Positions 47,321 to 55,934 of a stretch of DNA of 64,000 nt are shown here, in pieces (positions within the stretch are counted from its first letter, which is position 1; each line of letters starts with the position of its first letter). Under the pieces are notes generated by a model. It had not been told where the DNA came from and made no database searches. It saw nothing but the letters and a program-made list of their open reading frames with translations. The translations under genes were made by a program, and so were the position numbers. The DNA lies in assembly GCA_002690705.1 (NCBI GenBank), contig NZFO01000021.1, forward strand, positions 67,594 through 131,593, in the 5' to 3' direction. This stretch comes from Magnetovibrio sp. (GTDB lineage: Bacteria > Pseudomonadota > Alphaproteobacteria > Rhodospirillales > Casp-alpha2).

Positions 47321-48529
47321 ATGTTTCAAAAAACTGGACCATTGATAGGTGTAAAAGTGATTGAGATGTGTCATGTGATGGCAGGACCTACTTGTGGGCG
47401 TATGCTTGCGGATATGGGCGCTGACGTTATTAAACTCGAGCGAGTTCCAGACGGCGATGACACCCGGCGGATGGTACCCCCCAATATTAAAGACGAGTCG
47501 TCTGCATTCATGATGATGAACTGCAACAAGCGTGGCATCGCCATTAATCTAAAGAATAAACGCGGCAAGGATTTATTGCTACGAATGGTGTCTGACACAG
47601 ACATTCTTACTGAGAACTACCGACCAGATACCATGGCTAAACTCGGTCTAGGTTATAATAAATTAAAAGAAATTAATCCCGCTCTCGTCTATTGCGCTAT
47701 TTCTGGTTTTGGTCGCACAGGCCCTTATGCGTTGCGAGGAGGATATGACCTGATAGCTCAAGGCATGAGTGGCTTGATGAGCGTAACTGGCGAAGCACCG
47801 AATCGCCAGCCTGTTAAGGTGGGCGGACCTGTGTGTGATATCACTGCGGGAATCCTCGCGGCTATGGGTATTCTCGCAGCGTACGTCCATCGCCTCAAAA
47901 CTGGAAGAGGCCAGTTGGTGGACACCTCCCTATTTGAAGCCGGCGTTACCCATACTTATTGGCAATCCGCCATCGCACTGGCAACGGGAATAGCACCCGG
48001 CCCCATGGGATCGGCACATCCTTTAAATGGGCCTTATCAAGCCGTTGAGGCAGCTGATGGTTGGATCACCTTTTCTGGCGCGAATACACGTAATTGGCGC
48101 CGACTGACGGAATTGCTGGGGATGCCAGAGATTGCAAACGACCCACGCTTTCATGATAACGAGGGCCGCATGGCTAATTTAGAGGATTTAATGGAGTTAT
48201 TGTCAGTGGAGTTTAGGAAAAAATCCCGAGCAACGTGGTTAAAAGAGCTAGAAAAAGCGAAAATCCCTGCCGGCCCAGTTCTAGACATTAATGAGATGCA
48301 CGCCGACCTCCACACCCAAGCACGTGACATGGTCGTAGAAGTAAATCACAATGGGATTGGTCCAGTTAAAACTATAGGTTGCCCCGTGAAATTCTCAGAA
48401 ACACCGAGTGCGGTGCATGCTGGAGCTCCGCTTTATGCGGAGCACACACACGAAGTTTTAGCTGAGTTCGGGCTAGAAAAGGACGAGATAGATAGCCTCG
48501 TTACCGACGGTGCAATTATTATGAAATAA
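47321..48529 (+). CDS. Class III CoA-transferase (CaiB/BaiF family)
   Basis: The 402-residue protein moves CoA between acyl groups through a catalytic aspartate. The signature N-terminus GVKVIEMCHVMAGPTCGRMLADMGADVIKLE and the aspartate in KVGGPVCDITAGILAAM (near residue 170) are present. GYDLIAQGMSGLMSVTG also matches the family. The acyl donor and acceptor are not predictable. As the last gene of the aminotransferase-crotonase-CoA-transferase operon, it could activate the acid made by the divergent dehydrogenase. Confidence 0.92.
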   Translation: MFQKTGPLIGVKVIEMCHVMAGPTCGRMLADMGADVIKLERVPDGDDTRRMVPPNIKDESSAFMMMNCNKRGIAINLKNKRGKDLLLRMVSDTDILTENYRPDTMAKLGLGYNKLKEINPALVYCAISGFGRTGPYALRGGYDLIAQGMSGLMSVTGEAPNRQPVKVGGPVCDITAGILAAMGILAAYVHRLKTGRGQLVDTSLFEAGVTHTYWQSAIALATGIAPGPMGSAHPLNGPYQAVEAADGWITFSGANTRNWRRLTELLGMPEIANDPRFHDNEGRMANLEDLMELLSVEFRKKSRATWLKELEKAKIPAGPVLDINEMHADLHTQARDMVVEVNHNGIGPVKTIGCPVKFSETPSAVHAGAPLYAEHTHEVLAEFGLEKDEIDSLVTDGAIIMK

Positions 48530-48795
48530 TCTCAAAATAACGATCTCAAATCAAACCAGCCGCGTACACAACGTTACAAATCTTGTTTATTTTTTAATGG
48601 TTTCTGATGAAGTCATTAACAATTGGAAAGACAACTCACATTGCAATCAACAAGTAAAACCCCGATCATATTCATCATAAAATATGCCTAAAACTGACGC
48701 TAGAAGGCTAAACACAAGGATCAATCACCTAACGTCATCCAGCGGTCAAATCGCCTAACATTTCGCGAGATATGTATCTTTACCCTATCACCCTG

Positions 48796-49476
48796 TCAGC
48801 GGATATATAAAGCAGCGCGAAGCCGCCCGTAGTTGAGTAAATCAGTCACAACAGACATGAATAAATCAGCAGAAACTGGAAAGTTAACGCTAACATTGGC
48901 GTCACTCTGCTTAGTAAATGATGCGGATAAAAGCCCGATCAAACGTCCTCTATTATCTACCAGCGCACCACCCGATGCGCCTAGATTCACTGCGGCATCG
49001 GTTTAAATGAAATCTTCTGTAAGATTGAAACCTGCCTTTGAGACACCCAATGCCGACACAACCTCACTGGTCAAACTAATCCCTAGCCCAAATTGATAGC
49101 CAATAACACATGACTGCTCGCCAATTCTAGGTTCAGATGCGGTTTTCAATATTGGGAAATTTCAATCAACTTTTAATAAAGCGATATCTGCAAGCACATC
49201 CCGCGCTAGTATATGAGCGATCTTAACTGTACCAATGGCTAATCGGACATTTAATGTTTTTGCACGTCCAAGAACATGTGGTGCGGGAGCAAAATAGCCC
49301 CCATCCAGTATACAAACAGCTAAGCCTTCGGGTTCTTTCAAGGCTAATTCCGAGCTTGGATCAGGCCAATCTGGAAGCACGGCTACCACAGATTTTATAG
49401 CTTCCCTCGGAGTTTCTGCCATAGAATGGGGTGCTGCAACGACAGCCAAGGCAACAACAACAAAAAACTTGTTCAT
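48796..49476 (-). pseudogene. Trypsin-like (DegP/HtrA-type) serine protease pseudogene with two in-frame stops
   Basis: One - strand frame from 49476 to 48796 encodes a periplasmic S1-type protease: a signal peptide (FFVVVALAVVAAPHSMAE), a His region reading APAPHVLGRAKTLNVRL, the Asp block DVLADIALLKVD and the Ser block DAAVNLGASGGALVDN. The frame is never shifted but is broken by TGA at 49164-49162 and TAA at 49005-49003. The latter lies where relatives have the Gln of FIQTDAA. Around the former Ser the usual GNSGGP reads GASGGA. The intact frame with only nonsense changes suggests recent inactivation; a sequencing error would need two independent events. Confidence 0.8.
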
Positions 49477-49588
49477 AAGAAAAACCCAACTGTTTCACAT
49501 CAATAGTTAAAGACCTGTCGCCATGCTGTCTTGATGACACTCTTTTAACAAGCCAACATAGCAAAATAGGCTAGAAGGAGCTTCAAGC

Positions 49589-50659
49589 ATGTCCGACAAT
49601 TTAAACTTGTCACACCCTCGCGTGCGTCTTGCACATACTCCCACTCCTCTCGAGGCAATGCCTAATTTAAGTTTAGCACTCGGCGGCCCGCGTCTTTTTG
49701 TCAAACGCGATGACTGCACTGGGCTCGCAACAGGTGGCAACAAGGCTCGCCAATTAGAATACTACTTTGGACAAGCATCCGTCTCAGACGCGGATACGAT
49801 TTTGATAACTGGAGCAGTCCAATCCAATTTCGTTCGACAGGCGGCCGCAGCAGCCCGCAAATGTCGGATGGAATGTCATATCCAACTTGAAAAACGCCTC
49901 TCTCGCAGTGACGCCACATACTTAAGGTCAGGAAATGTTCTCCTCAATCATCTTTTAGGCGCGGAAATACATCACTTTGATAAAGGTCATGACGAAAGCG
50001 CCGCGGACTTAAACCTAGACGTGCTCGCTGAATCGTTGCGTGCCAAAGGTCGAAAACCATATGTTATTCATCTTGGTGTAGATCACACTCCTTGGGGCGG
50101 TCTTGGCTATGTGGATGCCGGCCGCGAGACTGCAACCCAAGTTGACGCAATGGGCTTAACAATTGACGCCGTGGTATTAGCATCCGGAAGCGGCTTAACC
50201 CACGCTGGCTTCTTAACTGGTTGGCGAGCTGCAGGCAAAGCCTCTCCAATATATGGCATTTGTGTCCGCCGCGATGCCAATGAACAAAAGCGCAGAATTG
50301 AACGTCGTTTAGCAGAAATCATCGCACTTGCCGGGCTTTCGCCTAGTCTCGCAGGACCCAATGATATCAATGTTGACGATTCTTGGCTTGGACCCGGATA
50401 CGGGCGGCTAACCCAGGATATCCGTAATGCTATCGACATCACAGCGCAACATGAAGGATTGATCCTTGACCCAGTTTACACCGGAAAAACAATGGCTGGC
50501 CTGATCTGCATGGTACGAAACTCTGTGCCGGCAAATGCCAAAAATATTCTTTTCCTTCACACGGGTGGTTCCGTTGCATTGTTTGGCTATGAAGAGCTAA
50601 CCATGTCAGAAAAAGGTAATTCACAGCCCGAAACCAACAAGGTTTCCTCATCAATTTGA
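49589..50659 (+). CDS. PLP-dependent D-cysteine desulfhydrase / L-cysteate sulfo-lyase family protein
   Basis: The 356-residue fold-type II PLP enzyme has FVKRDDCTGLATGGNKARQL, where the GGNK lysine binds PLP. The SGSGLTHAGFLTGW and LFLHTGGSVALFGY elements bind the phosphate. This family includes DcyD (D-cysteine to pyruvate, H2S and ammonia), ACC deaminase and CuyA (L-cysteate to pyruvate, sulfite and ammonia, known in marine bacteria). I cannot separate DcyD from CuyA by eye. AAGGAG (49575-49580) eight bases upstream fixes the start. There are no sulfonate genes next to it. Confidence 0.88.
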   Translation: MSDNLNLSHPRVRLAHTPTPLEAMPNLSLALGGPRLFVKRDDCTGLATGGNKARQLEYYFGQASVSDADTILITGAVQSNFVRQAAAAARKCRMECHIQLEKRLSRSDATYLRSGNVLLNHLLGAEIHHFDKGHDESAADLNLDVLAESLRAKGRKPYVIHLGVDHTPWGGLGYVDAGRETATQVDAMGLTIDAVVLASGSGLTHAGFLTGWRAAGKASPIYGICVRRDANEQKRRIERRLAEIIALAGLSPSLAGPNDINVDDSWLGPGYGRLTQDIRNAIDITAQHEGLILDPVYTGKTMAGLICMVRNSVPANAKNILFLHTGGSVALFGYEELTMSEKGNSQPETNKVSSSI

Positions 50660-51011
50660 AGAATGCACTGAGAAGGACCAGTGAAAAGTAACGATTAAAG
50701 CGCTAATAAACCGTCGCACTGAAAAAAGTAAAAAACTTTCAATGACAAAGTTAAAGGCAAATCACATACAAAGGTAATCCTCAAAAGCTTAAGTTTCCTA
50801 ATAACTCGGGGTGGCATTGGGGCCACATGAGGGAAAACCCGTAATATCGGATTTCACAGACAAGCCGCTATACATCTCTGAAAGACTGATCGAAATTAGG
50901 TCGGTGTTACCCATTTTCTGCACAACAGGAACAGACCGATTTAAATAATTTTTACTCTTTAAAGTACAACCGTGCTTGCTATGACGTGCCGACCACGTAA
51001 TTAATGCGAGT
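50660..51011. other. 352-bp intergenic region
   Basis: Nothing here reads as a gene; a 99-codon - strand frame (50798-51097) overlaps the helicase start and has no family signature. Small stems CACTG/CAGTG (50666-50683) and GTGGC/GCCAC (50811-50826) are visible but unconvincing as terminators. The helicase promoter should lie here. Confidence 0.5.
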
Positions 51012-53627
51012 ATGCAGAGTTTTTGTGACAAATCCAAACTTGTCGCGATCCTTGGTGCCACAAATACGGGGAAAACCCATCTAGCCTTGGACCGCATGTT
51101 AGCCTATTCATCAGGCATGATTGGCTTTCCATTACGTCTGCTCGCGAGAGAAAACTATGATCGTGCCGTGAAAGTTAAAGGGGCTGGTCAAGTTGCACTA
51201 ATAACAGGCGAAGAGAAAATCTTGCCAAACCGCGCGCGTTATTTTTTGTGCACGACCGAGGCTATGCCAACGACACGCCAAGTTGACTTTCTCGCAGTCG
51301 ATGAGATTCAGATGTGCGGCGATTTAGACCGAGGACATATTTTTACAGAGCGTCTTCTCCACGCACGCGGGCGTTTTGAAACCATGTTTATGGGCGCTGA
51401 TACCATAAGACCAATTATTCGAACGCTTGTACCCGACGTGGAATTTGTAGAACGGTCACGAATGTCAACGTTAACCTACTCGGGCCCCAAGAAGTTAGCC
51501 CGTCTCCCAAATCGCACAGCGGTTGTGGCATTTACGGCTAGTGACGTCTACGCGTTAGCCGAGTTAGTTCGCCGCCAGCGCGGAGGCGCAGCTGTGATCA
51601 TGGGAGCCTTAAGTCCGCGCACCCGCAATGCGCAGATTGAACTCTATCAATCAGGCGAAGTCGATTTTCTCGTAGCGACCGATGCCATCGGCATGGGGTT
51701 GAATATGGATGTCGACCACGTTGCATTCGCACAAATAAGGAAATTCGATGGTCGCAATCACAGATTAATGCAAGCTGCAGAGCTCGCCCAGATTGCTGGG
51801 CGGGCTGGTCGACACATGAATAATGGAAGTTTTGGCACTACCGCGGACATAGGTGACCTAGATGAAGATGTGCGCCAAAACATTGAGCATCATAACTTCC
51901 CTTCACTTGAAAAAATTTTTTGGCGTAATAGTGAGTTGGATTTTCGTTCCATTCACAACTTGCGTAAAAGCTTAGCGAAAACACATCCTACACCGCAATT
52001 GATAAAGTCTCGACCAGCCGATGACGAACTCTCTCTCGCCGGGCTAGCCTCCAATGTTGAAATCGTAAAACTAACTGATAGCAGGGACGCCGTACATTTA
52101 TTGTGGGATGTCAGTCGAATTCCAGATTTTAGAAAGGTCGCAAGCGATGCGCATATAAGCCTCCTAACTGAGATTTATCGCCATCTTCGAGGACCAAGTT
52201 CACGCCTTCCAACCGATTGGTTAGCCGCGCAGGTCAACAGGCTTGATCGTACCGGTGGTGATATTGATACCCTGACTCAACGTATTGCTGGAATTCGTAT
52301 TTGGACTTATATCGCGTTTCACGGTGCGTGGGTTCAAGACTCGGATTATTGGCGCGGGCAAACCCGTGTCATAGAGGACAAGCTCTCGGATGTCTTGCAT
52401 GATCGTTTAGTCCAACGATTTGTCGATAAACGCACAGCGCATCTTGTTAGACGCTTAAAGGATGAGGCTAAGTTGTTAGGGGCTGTGAGAAAAGATGGAG
52501 AGGTGCTGGTGGAAGGCCATAATGTAGGAAGGTTGCTGGGCTTTCAGTTTGCCGCTGATCATGGCTCAGGTGGACCAAGGAGTATTACCGCTGCACGTGC
52601 AGTCGAACGAGCTGTGCGTCAAGTATTACCCCAAGAAATCGAACGTCGTGTCACGGCGGTTCAAACCGCAAAAGATATGGCGTTTTCACTTTCTGATCCG
52701 CGTGTATCAAAAACAGTAAACATAGTGTGGACCGAAGCTCCGATCGCACGGCTTATGGCTGGTCGTGACGTTCTACACCCTAAGGTCAAAGTTTTACATA
52801 GCGAACTCTTAAACAGTGCTCAGAAGAAGCGTATCAACGAACGCTTGGATGTGTGGATCAAAGATAGGATCAAGACTTTATTCCGCCCCCTTTTTGCCGG
52901 GACCAAAACACTACTTTCAGGTTCAGCTCGGGGTATTTTATTCCAACTTGGCGAATATTTAGGATCGATGCCACGCGCCGATGTTCTTGATGAAGTTGCC
53001 GCACTTGAACCTAAGAATCGTCGTGCCCTCCGGCAGATAGGCATCCGTATCGGACGCGAGTCCATTTTTGCCCCACTTACCCTAAAAACACACGCCGTAA
53101 TTATGCGCGGCGTTCTCTGGGCGTTGAAGAATGATATACCGTTTCCGCTAGCGCTCCCGGCCAATGGGCGGGCATCACTTCAAATTCAAACTGACAGTGT
53201 GACAACTAAATTGATGGAAGCCATTGGATACCGTGCACTCGGTAATCTAGCTGTGCGTGTCGAAATCTTAGAACGCGTCGCCTCAGAAGCATGGAGCCTC
53301 AGTGAAAGAGGCCCGTTTGAGAAACCAGCCTGTTTGATGAACCTTCTGGGCTGCAGTGCAGAAGATTTAACAAACGTTTTAGTTCGCCTAGGTTATAAGA
53401 GTGAAATCAAAGACAATAAGATCTTGTTTACTCCGATCAGCCGCAAAGCTGGGCGCACCGGCCCACTCACATCAAGGGTCTCCTCTAGGCACCAACCTGC
53501 AAAAAAAGAAAACAATATAGATAAGTCTAGATCCTCTGCACGTAAATTCCATGAGCGAAAAGCAGACCCAAATTCTCCTTTCTCGAAACTTCGGGAATTA
53601 AATTTGGGTAATTCCGTTGGCTCTTGA
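51012..53627 (+). CDS. Suv3-like ATP-dependent RNA helicase
   Basis: The 871-residue SF2 helicase has Walker A GATNTGKT (near residue 17), a DEIQ box in FLAVDEIQMCGD (near 98) and motif VI QIAGRAGRH (near 260). The arrangement is that of mitochondrial SUV3, the RNA helicase of the mtRNA degradosome, whose closest bacterial relatives are alphaproteobacterial. An extended C-terminal domain ends in a basic, Ser/Arg-rich tail (RKAGRTGPLTSRVSSRHQP). A role in RNA decay is inferred. The 3' end overlaps the start of the next gene, an S4 RNA-binding protein, as in many alphaproteobacteria. Confidence 0.9.
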   Translation: MQSFCDKSKLVAILGATNTGKTHLALDRMLAYSSGMIGFPLRLLARENYDRAVKVKGAGQVALITGEEKILPNRARYFLCTTEAMPTTRQVDFLAVDEIQMCGDLDRGHIFTERLLHARGRFETMFMGADTIRPIIRTLVPDVEFVERSRMSTLTYSGPKKLARLPNRTAVVAFTASDVYALAELVRRQRGGAAVIMGALSPRTRNAQIELYQSGEVDFLVATDAIGMGLNMDVDHVAFAQIRKFDGRNHRLMQAAELAQIAGRAGRHMNNGSFGTTADIGDLDEDVRQNIEHHNFPSLEKIFWRNSELDFRSIHNLRKSLAKTHPTPQLIKSRPADDELSLAGLASNVEIVKLTDSRDAVHLLWDVSRIPDFRKVASDAHISLLTEIYRHLRGPSSRLPTDWLAAQVNRLDRTGGDIDTLTQRIAGIRIWTYIAFHGAWVQDSDYWRGQTRVIEDKLSDVLHDRLVQRFVDKRTAHLVRRLKDEAKLLGAVRKDGEVLVEGHNVGRLLGFQFAADHGSGGPRSITAARAVERAVRQVLPQEIERRVTAVQTAKDMAFSLSDPRVSKTVNIVWTEAPIARLMAGRDVLHPKVKVLHSELLNSAQKKRINERLDVWIKDRIKTLFRPLFAGTKTLLSGSARGILFQLGEYLGSMPRADVLDEVAALEPKNRRALRQIGIRIGRESIFAPLTLKTHAVIMRGVLWALKNDIPFPLALPANGRASLQIQTDSVTTKLMEAIGYRALGNLAVRVEILERVASEAWSLSERGPFEKPACLMNLLGCSAEDLTNVLVRLGYKSEIKDNKILFTPISRKAGRTGPLTSRVSSRHQPAKKENNIDKSRSSARKFHERKADPNSPFSKLRELNLGNSVGS

Positions 53628-54039
53628 TCCCTTGAGCAACCTCCCTTCACTCCGGCTTGATAAATGGCTCTGGCATGCAAGATTTTTTAAATCACGCTCA
53701 TTGGCGACACAGTTTTGCAGTGCCGGGAAGTTGCGTGTAAACGGTATCATCATTAAGAAAGCGCATCACGAATTAAAGACCGGGGAGGTGCTCACATTTG
53801 CCAAGGGACGTAGGGTATTCGTAGTAAAAGTTCTTGGGCTAGGCACACGTCGTGGTCCAGCCACAGAAGCATATTCGTTATACACAGACCTGTCGCCTCC
53901 TCCCCTTCCTGACAAAAATAGTCTACTCCCAACGGTCTTAGCACCCAGGCGTGAACCAGGAAGCGGACGACCCACTAAACGAGAACGACGTCAAACAGAC
54001 AAACTTCGCGAACCTAGTTCTATCAAAACTTTTTACTAA
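53617..54039 (+). CDS. S4-domain RNA-binding protein (HslR/Hsp15-like)
   Basis: The 140-residue protein has an S4 domain, LRLDKWLWHARFFKSRSLATQF (residues about 12-33), with the Hsp15-type KLRVNG strand and a basic C-terminal tail (RREPGSGRPTKRERRQ). Hsp15 rescues stalled 50S subunits carrying nascent chains. The start is unclear: TTG 53617 lies inside the helicase gene, and a second TTG follows at 53632. No ATG precedes the S4 domain. Coupling to the helicase is likely because the stop and start overlap. Confidence 0.82.
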   Translation: MALDPLSNLPSLRLDKWLWHARFFKSRSLATQFCSAGKLRVNGIIIKKAHHELKTGEVLTFAKGRRVFVVKVLGLGTRRGPATEAYSLYTDLSPPPLPDKNSLLPTVLAPRREPGSGRPTKRERRQTDKLREPSSIKTFY

Positions 54040-54059
54040 ATGTTTTAGGAGATTCGATA

Positions 54060-54488
54060 ATGTCAAAGCTAAACCTCGAAAAAGCCAATATTATTGTTCG
54101 GTCCGCGCTTAATAAGGGCGCCGACCTTAAATTGAAACCGTTAACAGTAGTCGTGCTTGATGCGGGGGGTCACTTCATTGTGGTAAACCGGCAAGATGGG
54201 AGTGGTATTGTCCGGGTAGAAGTAGCAACGGGCAAAGCATGGATCTCGCTCGGTACTGGCCTACCTTCCGGCAAACTTGATGCCCGCGACATCAAATTTC
54301 TTAGCGCCCTCAACGGCGCTGCGAACGGACGTTGCGTGCCCGTACCGGGTGGGGTTTTGGTTTGCGACCCTGAAACAGATGAAATTATTGGCTCTGTTGG
54401 AATTAGCGGAGACACATCTGAACAAGATGAAGCCTGCGCTATCGCTGGTATAAAAGCGGCGGAGTTAAAACCCCTTGGAACGATCTGA
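54060..54488 (+). CDS. GlcG/HbpS family protein
   Basis: The 142-residue protein matches the GlcG/HbpS (PduO-C-like) fold, with the LTVVVLDAGGHFIVVNRQDGS opening, ATGKAWISLGTG and the closing GSVGISGDTSEQDEACAIAGI. Family members bind heme or take part in glycolate or cobalamin metabolism, but the biochemical role is usually unclear. It has a clear ribosome site (AGGAG, about seven bases before the ATG) and stands alone in front of a 286-bp gap that ends in the convergent cbiB gene. Confidence 0.85.
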   Translation: MSKLNLEKANIIVRSALNKGADLKLKPLTVVVLDAGGHFIVVNRQDGSGIVRVEVATGKAWISLGTGLPSGKLDARDIKFLSALNGAANGRCVPVPGGVLVCDPETDEIIGSVGISGDTSEQDEACAIAGIKAAELKPLGTI

Positions 54489-54774
54489 GACATCGAATAT
54501 CGATAGAGGCAAGAACAAGAGGTACTCAGCCCACTGGAGTTTTCCCCACGCCAAAGTCGATATTTTTATGCAGTCTTTACAGTATCGGTCAAAATAATGG
54601 CAGTATCTCCAAAAACAATAATGATAATTCACCTCTTTGGAAGACAGGTACACTCTTTTGAAGCCATTCACCTCACTAAAACCAGATAAAAAAATGTTTA
54701 TGTTTCACTCATAGCCTCTGTCCAAACCCTACGATTACACGGCGTCGCGTTTTCGTATCAAACAGTACCCAAAG

Positions 54775-55800
54775 TCAGGGCAGGCTTAAACGAAAAGTAG
54801 CGATGCTCGCAATCAAACCGGCATTGATCAAATTAGCTATAACATAAAGATGAAGAGCGCGATAAATATCTTTCACCGTCACTCTTGCGCGACCATCCCC
54901 AATCCACCTATCTTGAATAATATAGCCGTCATAACGCCGCGGGCCCGCCAATGCGAGGCCGAGGGCGCCTGCCATAGGTGCCTCTACCCATCCAGCATTG
55001 GGGGACCGATGTTTAGAAGCGTCCCTCACCATTATTCGCAGTGCCGCGACAGGATTCCCACCCGGCACAAATATTGCTGCCAAAGTTAAAAAAATTCCAG
55101 CTAATCGCGCTGGGACAAGATTAAGAACATCATCGAGACGCGCGGCAGCCATACCAAAGTATCGGTACCGCTTATTATCATGGCCTATCATCGAGTCCAT
55201 CGTATTCACCGCTTTGTAAATCGCCATTCCAGGAAATCCTAATAGCAAGTACCAAAAAACTGGCGCAACCACACCATCGGCAAAATTCTCCGCCAGCGAC
55301 TCTATCCCTGCCCGCGCCACCCCATGCCCATCCAGCTGTGTCGAGTCACGACCAACTATATGACTAACAGCACTACGCCCCATCTCAACACTTTGGCTCA
55401 ATCCTATAGCAACGGCGCGGACATGATCATAAAGACTGCGTCCTGCTAAAACTGATATCACCAGAAATAACTCAATCGGCCATCCCCACGGATGAGTCAT
55501 CGTCAGCAATGCAACAATTGTCGAAATAATCCCAACAAGGGTGACGATAAACATAACAAGTAAAAGCCCGCGAATTAGCCGGTCCACATTCCCGCGGTTT
55601 TCACGATTAAGCTTTCGCTCTAAAGTTTTTATAATGGCTCCAAGCCAAACTACCGGGTGTTTAATACGACGGAACAAAAACTCTGGGTCGCCAACATATC
55701 CATCGACCAGAAGCGCGATAAGGAGCATAATTAGAGGATCGACGCCTATATGATCACCGTTTAATGCCAAAAACCCGCTTAGAGTGCTGAAAGAAAACAT
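54775..55800 (-). CDS. cbiB: Adenosylcobinamide-phosphate synthase
   Basis: CbiB (CobD in Pseudomonas nomenclature) attaches aminopropanol phosphate to adenosylcobyric acid in the inner membrane, a late cobalamin step. The 341-residue protein has several hydrophobic helices. The conserved blocks are LLVDGYVGDPEFLFRRIKHP, IVGRDSTQLDGHGVARAGIESLAENFADGVV, ysLLGFPGMAIYKAVNTMDSMIGH and APMAGALGLALAG. An alternative start lies 24 codons later in the frame. The gene stands apart from the main cob operon, divergent from the TPR gene, so it is probably transcribed separately. Confidence 0.95.
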   Translation of the reverse strand: MFSFSTLSGFLALNGDHIGVDPLIMLLIALLVDGYVGDPEFLFRRIKHPVVWLGAIIKTLERKLNRENRGNVDRLIRGLLLVMFIVTLVGIISTIVALLTMTHPWGWPIELFLVISVLAGRSLYDHVRAVAIGLSQSVEMGRSAVSHIVGRDSTQLDGHGVARAGIESLAENFADGVVAPVFWYLLLGFPGMAIYKAVNTMDSMIGHDNKRYRYFGMAAARLDDVLNLVPARLAGIFLTLAAIFVPGGNPVAALRIMVRDASKHRSPNAGWVEAPMAGALGLALAGPRRYDGYIIQDRWIGDGRARVTVKDIYRALHLYVIANLINAGLIASIATFRLSLP

Positions 55801-55934
55801 TAGAAGAGAATGCGCTCAGGGGAGCTAAAGCGTCAATACCGGTAATCGGATATTAAAATATCGAGCGCTACCCCCCTCAAATTAGATTAATCAAAGTCTC
55901 TGTATTTCAAAACCATTAGAGAGTACTCTAAGGA

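Noticed and set aside
48796-49476. Selenocysteine or programmed readthrough at the TGA of the protease frame
   Set aside because: A second stop, TAA, follows in the same frame at a position where relatives carry Gln. Decay is simpler, and no selenocysteine insertion signal was identified.
50798-51097. A 99-codon - strand frame before the Suv3 helicase
   Set aside because: It overlaps the helicase start on the opposite strand and has no recognisable domain or start signal.
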